From assembly GCF_009727055.1 (NCBI RefSeq), contig NC_052350.1:26166437-26230436 (forward strand): a DNA stretch of 64,000 bases, in the 5' to 3' direction. The position numbers and the translations under genes were made by a program. Origin of the DNA: Benincasa hispida (Eukaryota > Streptophyta > Magnoliopsida > Cucurbitales > Cucurbitaceae). A model generated the notes under the pieces. It saw nothing but the letters and a program-made list of their open reading frames with translations, ran no database searches and had not been told where the DNA came from. How positions within the stretch are numbered: position 1 is the first letter of the stretch; each line of letters begins with the position of its first letter. Shown here one piece after another: positions 1-12,570 of the stretch.

Positions 1-472
1 ATTTACGTATTGTTTCCACGTTTTTCTTTGTTTGTCAAGTTCTCAACGTTCGACCTCTACATTAGTCGAATCCTCAACTCTCGACTTCTAGCCTCGAAAT
101 CCCAAAACAACAATATTTCTCTAATAAGTTTCAAAACAACAATATTTCTCTAATAAGTTTTGAAAACAACAATATTAATATTAAAGGTCCCTTTTGGAAG
201 TGTCCATATGGGTCCATCCATATTCTTCTAGTGAACTTAGAAAATCCTTCATGGAGTTGTAAAGTTTTTTTATAATAACAATGTTGAAGAATGTTATCTT
301 TTGTCATATTGGAGAAAATTTGAGTTCATAAGATTGAAAATGTGTTTGGTTATTTATTTGTTTTAGTGGATATTTGTCATAATATATCATAAGTGATTAT
401 TGGATTAAAATACATGAACAATTTAGAGGTAACATCCATATTAATCTTCTAAAAAAAAAAAAAGCACAAACA
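1..472. other. intergenic, no gene seen
   Basis: AT-rich sequence without a convincing reading frame. It holds a short direct repeat near 105-175 (AACAACAATATTTCTC-like units, about 35 bp apart) and an A-run near 450. The CACTA element whose right end lies at 835 may begin inside or to the left of this stretch, because no matching left end is visible. Confidence 0.5.
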
Positions 473-835
473 TACTTGACATTTTATTCTTGTCAAGAAC
501 ACCTATATTCTTGACATTTTTCAGTATCAAGTAAAGTATATCTTGACATTTTTCACATATCAAGTGAAAATGTTATTGACGTTTTTTATTTGTTAAGAAT
601 GTCAATATTCTTGACATTTCAAAAATGTCAGGTATCACTGTTCTTGACATTTCAAAAATATCAGGTATCACTGTTCTTGACATTTCAAAAATATCAGGTA
701 TCACTGTTCTTGACATTTTTTCCTAGTCGAGAACATCAACATTCTTGACACTGGATTCCTTGACATTTTTAAAACGTCAAGAAAAATGATACTTGACATT
801 TAAAATACGTCAAGAAATATTGTTTTGTAGTAGTG
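473..835. mobile_element. terminal region of a CACTA (En/Spm-type) DNA transposon
   Basis: The block ends at 821-835 in TGTTTTGTAGTAGTG, the reverse complement of a CACTACTACAAAACA terminal inverted repeat. Inside it the motif CTTGACATTT and its partner AATGTCAAG or ACGTCAAG recur about ten times in both orientations, which is the subterminal transposase-binding layout known for CACTA elements. Three near-identical units of about 37 bp (609-715) lie in tandem. No transposase is visible and no left terminus was found in the window, so this is either the right end of an element extending leftwards or a truncated copy. Confidence 0.7.
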
Positions 836-1546
836 GTAGGACATATTTGCTGGTGTGCTTGCTTATCCTCTACAACATGTCATGTTGTTAGGGCATTTTC
901 AAGAACATCTATAATGTGAAAAGCAATTGATTTTGTCGAATATTTTTTCTCTATCTGTTAACATGATTATGCAGATTTCGTGGTCTGTTGTTTTTTTTTT
1001 TTTTTCTCCTTCAAAAGATTATTTGTTCTTTCTAAAAAGATATTCTCAAAGTTATATATATATAGTGTTTTGTTCAATTTTTAGGGTTGGTCGTTTTGAA
1101 GATTCTTTGAAGCCACTAGTCTTATGTGTTTTTTTCTCAAACCACAATTGTATGTCAATCTTACATTGGAGAAGATTGTATTGATATAGATCTTGAGACT
1201 TACACTAATCATGGTGGTTTGTTCTTCAACAACTTAAGAAGAGATTCTCAAACTTAGATGGAGCCTAACTTTATCAAGTAGAATGTCTTCATTTGAAGGT
1301 GGAAAGGTAAACATCTTGATGAGAGGGAGTCTCACATTTAGGGGAGCCTAAGTGATTATTCTCTAAATTAGACAATTTTCAAAAACATGATAAATAAACA
1401 TATAAAACTAAAGCTAGAACAAACACAAAATTTGGTAATCTATTATTTGGGAACAGTGCATGTGTATAACAAGTTTTGTTGTGTGTTAAATAACCTTTAT
1501 TTCAAATACAATTTTATAAATCAAAATAATAAATCATTCTTTTCTT

Positions 1547-1586
<40 letters not shown>

Positions 1587-4212
1587 TAGAATTTTGAAAT
1601 ACAGTTGTGTTTTTGGAATATTGGGCCATCATGTGGAAACAAAAAAGATTAAATTTAAAATTGAAAAATAGTAAAAAGAGAGAAAAGAGAGGGAAGGAAG
1701 GAAGGAAGGGATGAATTAATGAAGTAGTTGGTGACATGGGTATTGATGATTCATCAATAATTGAGTAAGTATTTGTTTTGATATGGAAGAAGGAAAAAGA
1801 GTAGCACTGAAAAAGCCCATCATAGAGATGTGGAGTTGATCAGTTTTGGAGTAGAGAAGCAGAAATAGAATAGGCTCAATAACCCAAAAAATGCTAAACC
1901 CACCATTCTCATTTATTAACCAAAGCCCAATGCCCCATTTGCTACACCTTCTGCCATTTTCTCAGACATTCCCACACATTGCTACCACTTTTCCCCCCCC
2001 TTTCTCTATCCTCTCATTTACTCATTCTTCTACACCCAACACCCTCCTCAAATAACATCATTATTACCTAATATCCCTTTTTCATCCCTATCTTTTCTTT
2101 TAATACCGCAATCTTATCCTTCAATTTTCATTCTCTTCCGATGTTTCAGTATTTTACACTTCTACTTTTGAGATTTTACTCATAAAAAAAACTTTCGATG
2201 CTATCTACAAACGACTCCACTTATCTTTATGTAACCATTTGTTCAATAATATTTTGTCATGTGACAATTTTTCTTTAAAAATTTGCTTTTTTTTTTTACT
2301 ACTTACAAAGGATGGTTGCATAGACTAGGAACACTTGACTTAAAATAATTATGATGTGATGTTTTTTCAATCAATTAATTAATAGGGATTAACACCCAAA
2401 ATTGAAATTAAATATTTAGTGAAAAATCAATGTCCATAGTGTAAATATTAAAATTTAAGAGACCAAATTGAAACAAAACTCAAAAGTCAAAAAGTAAAAA
2501 TGAAATATTTTGAAACTTACGACCAAATAGAATATTAAACTTAAAACATAAGGAATAATATAACATTTTAAAACTTAGGAATTAAATATAAACTAGAACC
2601 AAAACTTAAGAATCTTATATTCAATGAAGCCCTCACACCTTTTAATAATCGTTGTATATAGATTCAAAATTTTGCAATTTCTATATGTCAACATTCAACG
2701 GTGAAGAAATTTCAACCACAACAAATGGAGTTACCATATATATTTTTGAATCTACATGGAAACGTAGTAGTATGATGGAATAATATTTGGAGGAATGAAG
2801 CCAAGAAAATCCGTAACACACACTCTATGTCTATCATTCTCTTTCTTTGCACATTGTAAGTTTGTAACCCAGAATTTGTCTTTGCCCTTCTTCCTTTTTC
2901 CTTTGACATTGACCCTTCAGTTTCCATGCTAACCCTATTTCCCTCTTCAAATTCTGCTACCCTTTTGCCCCTATTATTTACCCCCAATTCTCATTACCCT
3001 TTACTTTTTAAGTAACAAACTAACCAAAATTACTGACTTGAGATCACCACCATGTGATCATCCTTCTTTCCACACCTACCTTTTATATACATTCATTTAT
3101 ACTAATAACCCATTTCTGACTACCCACTTTTTTAATATTCCTAAAGCTCTTTTTTTATTATTATTATTCATTTTAAAATTCTCTCTTCTCATTAACACCC
3201 TTTTCCTAGACAGGAGACATCAAATCAACTTTTTAGAATAATAATAATGTATAAATTACTTAAAACAAATCAAAAATCAATTATGCTTTGCTGCTGACAT
3301 TGGCTTTTTGTTGAGAGTTCAATGTCTCTTGTGATTGTTTGTTGGGTATACAAAACCAAAAACAAACCCTTGTTTATGTTTTTTGTTTGGAAATAAAACA
3401 GCTTGTGGGTCTTGGCTGGGTATTTAGTTCAAATAAAATTATATCCAATACCAAAGACATGATTGGGTTTTGTCTTGTATTTGTATGGCAAATTACATAA
3501 AAATTTAACATTTTTAAGTGTTTGATCTTTGGATTATTCTTATCCATTAACCTCAACCATCTAATAATTCATAAATCACATCTATTTTTAAGTCAAACAT
3601 ATGGATATGTTATATTTATTATTATTAAATAGTTTAGGTTTGTCTTTAGCCTTGTTCTCTTTTGTGTTTTTGAAAACAAGATCCCCACGGATCTATTTTA
3701 CATACCCTTTTTAAATTTATTATTTTTAAAAATAAAAAAAAAAAAAAAAAAAAAAAAAGTTAAAACCCTATTGAAATGAAAATTCAAATGGGTTAGCAAA
3801 GCATGCATGATACTGGCAAACACAATGAATGGTTATTGTGAAGAACAAAACAAGATTGGACACTGTTTTTCATATATATGATGGTTGTTTCTTGATTGAC
3901 ATTTTTCTCAAATTTGTATTCTTTTCTTGGCAGAAAAAAATTGAAGTGCAGCCCTTGCTATATCCAATAAAAAGTTAACATGGATCAACTTTTCTCAAGT
4001 AAAGAGAGTATCAAACTTAGGTGCTGCCTTATTATTACTGGTTTGTGGCAAAGGAGAGATTCAAAATATAATATCAATGTTACAACTCAGAGAAACCTGC
4101 ACAGCTTTATGTCTTTTTTTTTGTTTTAGTCATTGGCTTTTCCATCTTTCAACCCTTTTTGTTTTGACAACTCTTAAAGTGTGTGTGTTTGTGAAGTTAC
4201 CAATTTAAAGAA

Positions 4213-4256
<44 letters not shown>

Positions 4257-4549
4257 GTACCAAAAGTGGCATTATTGAAAGTCTCTATCTTATTATTCTT
4301 CCCTCCAAAAACTCCATTTTTCAAAAGTTGCATCTGCAAAAATCTTCATCTCAGAACCAAAAACTCTTTTCTGTCTTTTCACTTTACCCCATTTTTTTTT
4401 TCTATTTTTCCATTCATTAGTTAATGCAAAACCCAGAAATGGAGTTTGATTATTTGGTTAATAAGCAATAAAAGTTAGGCTTAATTAATTTACTAGTCTT
4501 ACAAACAAAAGAACAAAACAAGGGAATCAGATGAGAGTTTTGTTGTAGA
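836..4549. other. intergenic, no gene seen
   Basis: Short open frames here have low-complexity, poly-Phe or poly-Lys-rich translations and no domain. Visible simple repeats are a GAAAA/GGAA tract at 1548-1710, a poly-A of 25 at 3734-3758 and an (AT)19 tract. A stretch near 2415-2600 carries the scattered 'GACCAAATTGAAA' type of relic repeat seen elsewhere in the window. The last part is the 3' flank of the minus-strand OVATE gene. Confidence 0.5.
4217..4254. repeat. (AT)19 microsatellite
   Basis: Uninterrupted AT dinucleotide run, read directly. It is likely to be length-polymorphic between accessions. Confidence 0.9.
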
Positions 4550-5344
4550 TCAAGATCCCCAATCAGAAAACAGAGCTTCCCAAATCTCAGTGAAAACCTC
4601 AAGAATCACATTATGGTGATGGTGGGAATTCAAAGAGAGAAAACATTGCAAGAGTTGCTCAAGATCCTTAGCTGAAAATATCTGTTTCTCAACAATCATC
4701 TCCAACATCGAGGTTCTAAAATCATTATATGGGTCGCTCGATTTCTTCACCACCGCAAAACTATCTTTCACTTTCCCTTTCAACGGCAAAACCCCCATTT
4801 CAGAGCTCCGGCTCCGACCTCCTCTTCTCCGACGAGACTTGTGCCGCCGGTGAGATACCGACGAATCAGAAGAACGCGATTTAGAAGAAAAAAGGGTGTC
4901 TGTTTCATCATCGTCATCCTCATCCTCGCTACTGTACCACCACGTACCGCCGAAATTCGCCGAACTCAGCGGGCAGATCGGACTTTGTTTCCTCTGTTTC
5001 CTCTGTTTCTTCTTCTTCTTCTTCTTCTTGGTCGTTGTCGTCGATTTTTCGGAAAAGGGTTTGGAGGGGGAGATCGGGGACGCCGGAGGGCAAGTCCGGC
5101 CACCGGGAATTGCAGAGGGGAAAGGGGAGAGAGGAAATCGGTGGGTGATTTTCCGTCGGGGGAGAAGGAAATCGCGAGAGGAAGAGAGGGTTTCGTCGGC
5201 GGATAGGTTCTTACGGAAACTGGCGTCGTCGGAGGAGGGAATGAAGACGGCTTTATGGAGGATATCGGAGAGATTACGGGAACGGCAAGAGGCGAAAGAG
5301 GATTGGAAGACGCGAGAGAGACGGAGCTTGAAACGGGTGTCCAT
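4550..5344 (-). CDS. OVATE family protein (OFP), OFP7/8-like
   Basis: OFPs are plant transcriptional repressors that bind TALE homeodomain and TRM proteins and shape fruits and organs. The single-exon frame gives 264 residues from the ATG at 5344. A longer frame opens at 5428, but its first 28 residues are hydrophobic and proline-rich, whereas the product from 5344 opens with MDTRFKLRLSRVF, the usual basic OFP start. The C-terminal OVATE domain covers about residues 204-261: DPYNDFRTSM opens it, then a LEQLLQCFLSLN helix, then EVFTEIWEALF before the stop. The middle is low complexity, with an eight-lysine run at about 106-113 (TTC repeat in the DNA) and an Arg/Ser-rich stretch that may serve as nuclear localisation signal. 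No intron is seen, as is usual for OFPs. Assignment to the family is firm; the subgroup is a guess from the N-terminus. Confidence 0.9.
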   Translation of the reverse strand: MDTRFKLRLSRVFQSSFASCRSRNLSDILHKAVFIPSSDDASFRKNLSADETLSSSRDFLLPRRKITHRFPLSPFPSAIPGGRTCPPASPISPSKPFSEKSTTTTKKKKKKKKQRKQRKQSPICPLSSANFGGTWWYSSEDEDDDDETDTLFSSKSRSSDSSVSHRRHKSRRRRGGRSRSSEMGVLPLKGKVKDSFAVVKKSSDPYNDFRTSMLEMIVEKQIFSAKDLEQLLQCFLSLNSHHHHNVILEVFTEIWEALFSDWGS

Positions 5345-5440
5345 TGGAGAGAGAAACAGAGGAGGAGGAGGAAGAAGAAGGAAATGGCAGAGAGTGTAAA
5401 AGAGAGTGAGAAATGCATGACAAACCAAAAGTGGGAGTGC

Positions 5441-5456
5441 TTATTTATTTAAAAAT
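5441..5456 (-). promoter_or_regulatory. possible TATA element of the OVATE gene
   Basis: On the minus strand this reads as an A/T stretch containing TAAATAAATAA, about 100 bases upstream of the chosen ATG at 5344. Position and composition fit a plant TATA box, but A/T runs are common here. Confidence 0.3.
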
Positions 5457-5830
5457 AAATTCCCAAGTGTGAAAAATTAAAAAGGCTTCAACAGAAAGAT
5501 TGGATTTTTTATTTTATTTTCTTTATGAAACTTGCCACATACAAAAGGTCTTATGGTATTTTATCTTTTACCATTTCTTAGTTGTCATCTTCCCAAGGAA
5601 AAAAAAAAAAAAAAAAAAAAGGGAAAGAATAGTTAGCTCTTTCATGATACCAACAAAGTTCAATGATATGTAATCAAGTTTCCAATTATTATTGTTAATC
5701 ACTTTTTCATTCTCACTTTACTTATCAATTATTTAACCTATGGAATAAAATACTTAGCACATTAATATTTCATGTTATAAATTCCTTTTATTTTGTTAAA
5801 ATAAAAATAAGTATAATAAATCATTGGACA

Positions 5831-5976
5831 GTTTTCAAATATTAGAAAATGAGTCAACTTATTTTCAAATATAACAAAATGTCAGTAATAGACACTTCAT
5901 TCTCTTGTACACTATTTGAAAGAATCTTCACTCATAGATAGTGACATTTTACTATATTTAAAAATATTTCTAACAC
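5831..5976. repeat. dispersed MITE-like repeat, GATAGAC family, copy 1
   Basis: The block opens with GTTTTCAAATAT, contains a partial AATAGACACTT and GATAGTGACATTTTACTATATTT, and closes in an A/T-rich tail. The same order of motifs recurs at 45671-45860 and 57261-57387. The arrangement (TTTCAAATATAACAAAAT, inner GATAGAC pairs, then TTTGCTATATTT-like end) is imperfectly palindromic, as in a short non-autonomous DNA transposon. Confidence 0.55.
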
Positions 5977-6652
5977 TTTTATCATTTAAATAATTATATT
6001 AAATTATATGATATAGTAAAATAATAACTATACACATTTTACGACATACAATATGTCCATAAATTAATTATCAATTATAGATATTTAGCTTAATATAAAG
6101 TTTTTTTTTAGTACGACAAGTAACAATATGAGAATTTAAACATTTGACTCCAAGAGAGAGAATGCATGTCAATTACAGAGTTAAATTTAGCACCTAATAT
6201 TTAGTTGGTAATTATAACTAATTTTATGGTTTATAAATATATGGTTATATTATAAGAAAAAAAGACCTCATTTGTCTATTATTTAAAAAATATTCTTATT
6301 GTTTTAAATGTTGCAATATTACCATTGACTTTTTATAAAGTTTCAAAACTACCTTTATAATTTAGCCTCTGTATATTACTACACATTTTAACCAACTTTT
6401 TTAATTGAGATCTATCTAATTTTTAAATTTACTACCAGACACATATTCAAAATCATTAAACATGAAATACGATTTATTTAACAATCAAACCCCTAAATCT
6501 ACTCAAATCTACATTACGTTATCATATAGTGTTTAATTAATACATATATGTATAAAGATTAAAATAATAAAGTTAGGAACATCTATTAAGCGTGTGTGAT
6601 TGAAAATTTACCAAATTCGTATTTGAAGTATAATTGAAAATTTCAAAATTTA
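5977..6652. other. intergenic, no gene seen
   Basis: Very AT-rich, with no frame above background and no recognisable element. It lies between a GATAGAC-type repeat and a Tourist-like MITE. Confidence 0.5.
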
Positions 6653-6897
6653 GGGTTGTTTAGGAGCCCAACATGAGATGGTATATCTCCACATCCTATA
6701 TCATTTAATGTTTGGAGACCCATTATCATTTTAATTGTTTGTGGGCCCATTTTCATAACATGTTTCGTATCTCACCGTTATTTTTCTTCCGTGTATCGTA
6801 TATGTTTGAACATACTCGATCGTTCATACTCAATTAGAACTCACCATACATCAGAACTTCCCACATCCTATATCATCTCAACATCCCAAACAGCCTC
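6653..6897. mobile_element. Tourist-like (PIF/Harbinger) MITE
   Basis: A 245-bp unit with terminal inverted repeats: the left end reads GGGTTGTTTAGGA and the reverse complement of the right end reads GAGGCTGTTTGGGA. The inverted similarity continues inwards (GATGGTATAT against GATGATATAGG). It is flanked on both sides by TTA (6650-6652 and 6898-6900), the target-site duplication expected for this superfamily. There is no coding capacity, so it would depend on a transposase supplied elsewhere. Confidence 0.7.
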
Positions 6898-6900
6898 TTA

Positions 6901-9689
6901 AGGACTCCATTGACATACTCACAAATTTGTCGATTAAAATTATTAGAAAGTTTTTAAACCACAAGAATTTAGATTCAAACTTAAAATTGGAGGGTCAAAC
7001 CCTTCCTTTGACAAGACAATCCACCGTATAATTCCAAAATGCAAAGACAATCCAATGTATAATACCAAAATGCAATGTTCTTACTTCTTACTTTTTTATT
7101 CGTCCGAGGTTTGCTTGAAATTTTGTTTCAATTATTTTAACTAATGTATCAAAGTTTAAAAAATCATGTGAAATCTCCGTTGTTCATATTTATTCCATCA
7201 TTAAATCTAGTTTAAATCTAAAATATGTTATCTATAACTTACATCAAATGTAATGTGAAAAGCTAATGAGAAGCATTGAAAGAGATTTAAAATTAAGTTT
7301 GAAGATGAATATAAAATTTTAAAATAATTAACCCATCAAAGAAAAGGAGGCACAGGGCTCGACTACACCATTTTCTACTAGATTGAAGATTGTTAGGTGA
7401 AAAGATGTTTAATTTATTAAAAACTTGTTGGTGCGTTAGTTATGATATTTCAAATTCAAATTTAAATTTGAATTAGTGCTAACATATACCACACTTTTGC
7501 CCTAAAATTAGTCAGATTTTTCCATTTTCACACAAACATTGACAACTAAATCAACTAAAATGCCTATGTGTTTCATAAAGTTATAAAAACTATTTCTTTA
7601 ATCATCATATTATTAACCATTTTCTTAATAAAATATTAGGGGGAAAATCATTAGTGGGATTCCAAATTTTGAATACAATAAAAAAAAAATGAAAATCATC
7701 TTTTAGGTTGGGATCTTGATTTTCGGTGAATCTAGAAAAGAAGGTGATGTCGAGTACTATTAAGCTAAACCCACTTTAGCTTATAGGAAAACGTCAAATT
7801 TTAACTATCAAATCTTTATGAAAAATTTACAAAAACATTAAAAAATATATATATTTAAATTAATAATTAAACATTTTACCCATTCTAATTTAGTTTAAAT
7901 TTGATATTATATTTGTTTTAGTGACATTTTGTTGCTTCTTTTTATTTTTCATCGATATTTTTACGATATAATGAAAATGTTGATTCTATCGTTATATGTC
8001 TATATCGAACACAGAAAAAAAAAAATATATAAGCAAAAACATCTAATACATTAATGGCATATTTATTTCATAGGTTAATCATGGATTTCAGACAAATATT
8101 TATATCCTTGTTTGTTTCACATAATTTTATTTTATAAAACTCTAAATATTATTATCTAGAGAATTTTAAAATCTATCTAAGATGAACTTTTTAATGTCCT
8201 GTATAATGGTGAGATTTTTATGCTTGGTAGATAAATAGTAAAGAATATAATCTAATTAAATTTTAATTAATTATTAAATATAGATATACTATTTAAAACA
8301 TATACCATTAATAATTTATGTTATCTTAACTATTTAATAAAAAAGTATTCTAATTAATTTATATTAATTTAATTATTTTTAGTAATTAATTATAAATAAA
8401 TTATGTTTAATAAATTATTATTTAATATAAAAGTATTCATTTATTTTTATTTCTACGGATTAAATAATTGATTATTATAAAAAAAATTAAATAAGGATAA
8501 ATTTAATTTATGACTACATTAATGGTCTCCTGCATTTAATTAAGTAATTATTTAATTTTGATTTCTATATAAAGAATTGATAAATTAAACATCAGACATT
8601 AATTATCGTAATATCAATTATTCTAAACATTTAAAACACAGGCATTCAAATTCCAAATATTTAATACCTATACGCATTAAACCATATTCTGATCCAAATG
8701 TGACCTAATAGATAAACATTTTACGGACTTTAAATTAGTTAAAATTCTATTTATGTAATATTCACATTGACGACATATTGTTACTTCCTTTTTATATTTA
8801 ATTGATATTTTTATGATATAATGAAAATATTGATTACACGTTAATATTATTTTATATTGATATAGTACTCATACAAATGAAAATATATATATATATATAT
8901 TGATAGATATACAAAATGAATCATTTAAAGGGGGAGAGAGGGAGAGAGAAAAGTGATATATTTGAGTTGATTTTGGTGAGAAACTTGTGTACTAATTTTC
9001 AGGTAGACAGAGAACTTTTAGAAGGATAAAAACAGGAGGGTTGAGACAAGTAATTCAGCCACACCAACACAACAAACATTGAAACCTGAGATATTTCAGA
9101 ATGGAAGAAAGTGTTAAAAACCCCATTATTTTTCAACTTATTTTCCATAACCTAAATAAATTAATTAACCAATATTAATAATAATACTCTTTTTATTGTT
9201 TTCCATTTCAATTCTCAAACTTTCCTTTGTCCCATATCATTGTCTTTTTGTTTTGTTGAAATCAAGATCATCAAAACTTAAAAACTCTTTGCTTTTGGTT
9301 GACCCCAAAAACTAGAAATCAAAGTCCATGCATGTTTTAATTCATTTTTTTTTAAAAATAAAAAATGTTACAAAGAAAATTATATAAAAATAATTAAATA
9401 AGTAGTTTTCTTTTTGCTAGTGAACTAAGTTTATATTTTATATAAATTTAAAGATGAGAAGCTTAGTCTATGTATAATGATCATCCAAACATACACTAAT
9501 TCAATTTTATGCTTTCTGACTTTAGGCTTAACAAATATTGGAAAACCATGAAAGCTTAAGACATTTATCGGAGAAGTTAAAAAAAAAAAAAAAAAGCTAG
9601 AATATATACATATATAAATGAAGCTCGGAAGAGAATCTTTACGTTCCTATTTTTTTTTTAGAGTTCTTTTTTAAATTTTCTTTGTGACA
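6901..9689. other. intergenic, no gene seen
   Basis: AT-rich sequence with no supported exon. A poly-AT tract lies near 8880-8900 and GAGAGA runs near 8935-8950. Confidence 0.5.
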
Positions 9690-10275
9690 ATCATTTAGGT
9701 TGAAGTGATTACACAACAAAGTTTTAGTGAATTCTTTTGTGTATAAATGTAATTTAGATCATAGATATGAAATATCATGATCTAACATTGGAGATATGTT
9801 TGAATGAATAATCACATCATTATCTGCACCCATTACAACCATTCTAGTCAAATTGGTATAGTCTTTTGTATATAGGTGTGGTCTAGACAATCACCTCATT
9901 TACTCCATTACATTTATTTGGGTTGAAGTGGTGTATCTTATCGTATATAAGTGTGATCTAAACCATATATATGAATAAATATCATAATATAATAGTAGAG
10001 ATATGTTTGAACAAACAACCTCATGTTATTTGTACCTTATAGCTATAAAAGCCTAAAGTAGTTACTTGATGAAGTGGTGTATATCTTTTCTCGTATGGGC
10101 GTGAGTTGTGTGATCTAGACGCATAGACATGAAAAATCACGATATAACTGTGAAAATAAGATTGAATAGGCAATCGTGACTTTTACCTTATATATGGATC
10201 AAAAGTAGTGTATCATTTCGTGCATGAATGTGGTCTACGATCTAGCAATAGAGATATGTTTGAATACACGATTTG
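9690..10275. repeat. degenerate direct-repeat array
   Basis: A composite unit of GTGTATC-TCGTATATAAGTGTG-ATCTA, then CATAGATATGAA-ATCA, then GAGATATGTTTGAA recurs about four times. The GAGATATGTTTGAA anchor starts at 9791, 9998 and 10251, with a mutated version near 10150, so the spacing is unequal (about 207, 150 and 100 bp). No frame runs through the units. I do not recognise the family. It may be a decayed satellite-like array or part of an old transposon. Confidence 0.5.
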
Positions 10276-12089
10276 GATCAAACTATGTAAAAGGTTATTA
10301 TATTAATTATAATTTTAGTAAAAAGTGTGATGAGGTAATTAATGAAATTCTCAAGGTCCAATGCACATTGAGAATGGTAGAGGAAAGGGTTGGGAGAAGA
10401 GCATCTAAGATTGAAAGAAGGTTCCAAGCAGAGAAAAACACATGAACGAGTGCATATTTAACCCTTTTTTTGCTTCTCATTTTTTTATAATACCAAATTC
10501 AAAACCAATAGCTAACAGACAGTTAATACAGTACTTTGATTCTACTTTTCTACTTGAATTTTGCTTCATGACAACAACAAAATATACGCAAACTATGGAC
10601 TTCCTGACCCACTTTTTCTCTTTTTTTCTTTCCCCATATTCTTAGGCTTTTCTTTTTCTAGTTTATAATAATTACTACCATTGACTTTGACCAACATTGT
10701 TCCAAACTATTTCAAAAATCTAGTTTAGATTTTGGATTTGGATTTGAATGGTTGAGTGGTGGGATTGGGAATACCTCAAATAGGTGTTAAATCACCCATT
10801 AATTAATAATTAATTCAAAAATTTAAGACGATATTACTGTTCTAAGAAAGTCGCAACAACATGTTGAAAAGATTCAAGAAAGTGATGAACTTCAAATATT
10901 ACAGAAAGAAACTCATGGCTTTAAATTCAAATCATCTAAAAATGAGGAAAAGAGTGTGAGTAATACAAAATGTTTTTTTTTTCCTTTCGTATCCACTAGT
11001 TTAAAAATGGGGGAAAGAGAGTGAGTGTGATACAAGATGTTTGAGAGAGTGTTCTTGAAGAGAATTATGTGTGATTGTAATAATTTCATGTGGTGGATTT
11101 CTTTTCTTGGGTTTTGAAGCTTTTCACATAAATTCTTGTGTAACTCATTTTTATTGTTTTTTTTTTTAATTTTCAATTATTTTTGTTTATTCTAATGATG
11201 GAAGTAAGAGGTTCTTACCTACACTCTCATATTTAGTCATCAACCAATCCAAAAGTTTAAGCTGACGTTTCATAAATAAATTTAATACTCCAATAGAAAT
11301 TATATTGATATAAAAATTAGAACATGAAGAAAGATGTTAAATTATCAATCGATTTAAAAGCTTAAGTTTATGGGTGAAAATAAATTTAGTATCATATTAA
11401 CACTCTAACACTCTCCTCACTAGTGGATTTGAAATATGTAGAAAAATCCAACAAGTAGAAATCAATATTAATCGAAAAGAAAATAGCATTACAAAAATTT
11501 GAACAAAAGACCTTTTACTCCAATATCATGTTAAATGGGGATACGTGATTGCGTGTGGGACTGGTGAATGCAAAGTGGCCTGAATGGAAAGAAGAAAGAG
11601 AGAGAGTAATGAATATGAAGAATAAGTAATTGTCAAAAAGCTAAATGTGATCTCTTTGTTTTTGTTTATTTTAAGACTGCCACCCGTGAGTATCATCTAC
11701 ATACCCACCTTCTTCTAAACCCTTTCCTTTTCTTAACAGATGTTTTTTTTAAAAGGCAAAATTGGACTAACCTATATGGTGGGTTTCAATTTTCCTTTTA
11801 AATATTTTAATATTTTCACACTAACTTCTCTTCTCATTACCATTCATTTATTCCACACAAAATAATTCCAAGTAAAGATTGAAACTTTTTACATGCTAAC
11901 TAATTACTTTGTGGAGGATCAACACAAAATACTATCATGTTATAAGTTTGAAAGTCTTTAATTTTTTGGACACTAGGCATGTTGTATTTCAAAATTAAGT
12001 ACTATATATATATATATATATATAACACGTAAAAAATATATATATGAAATTTAATAATGTATTTTAAAATATATGTATTTCAAAATATA
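10276..12089. other. intergenic, no gene seen
   Basis: Reading frames of 65-90 codons here translate to low-complexity Lys/Phe-rich peptides with no family resemblance. A TA run lies near 12003-12022. Confidence 0.5.
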
Positions 12090-12570
12090 TTTGTGGAGGA
12101 TCAGCTTCCATTTGAGGTTCTTTCTCGTTTGGTTGCTAAGATGTGAGGTTGTGTGGAAGTGTCATTGGTTACTGTTTTGAAGGATGATTTTGTTATTTTT
12201 TAGTTTAAGAATAGGTAACTAGGAATTGGATGTTTTCCAATGGTCTTTGATATATTAGAGGTAACCCTATTCTGCTGAGGAAGTGAGTGTTCCATGTACT
12301 ATTTTTTAGACCTTCGTGTTTGATCAAGTGTCGATTTGGGTGAAGCTACTTCAAGTTCTTTTGGAATTATAAACACCCCAGGGGGTTGAGTATCATGGCA
12401 AATGTTGTTGGTCATTCAATTTATGTGGATAAGGCTACTAAGGAGCATCGAAGTTGTCTATTGCCTGACTTTGTGCTAATTAAGTAAGAGAGGAGGATGA
12501 TTTTTCCTGTTGTGTGACCATTCAGTTACAAGGAAAGGGTAGGGTTTTGAGATCTCGATTAAGTATGCTT
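12090..12570 (+). pseudogene. broken DUF4283-type retroelement ORF
   Basis: Fragments of the plant DUF4283 / zinc-knuckle family (often ORF1 or gag-like proteins of LINEs and other retroelements) can be read in more than one plus-strand frame. Around 12250-12340 one frame gives a GNPILLRKW-like piece, then about 12334-12372 VWVKLLQVLLEL-stop-TPQG, then about 12388-12480 a piece with GLSIMANVVGHSIYVDKATKEH. This matches the family pattern of 'PL-L--W', 'VWVKL--VPLELW-P-GL' and 'IAS-VG-PLY-D--T'. The order is right but several stops and frameshifts interrupt it, so it is a dead copy. The family call rests on remembered pattern and not on a search. Confidence 0.55.

Noticed and set aside
4841..5399. 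Long plus-strand frames of 121 and 167 codons over the OVATE gene
   Set aside because: They are antisense shadows of the OVATE coding region, with Arg- and poly-Phe-rich translations and no domain.
10224..10645. Two adjoining small frames (73 and 67 codons)
   Set aside because: The first overlaps the degenerate repeat array and neither has a domain, a good start context or a believable splice partner.
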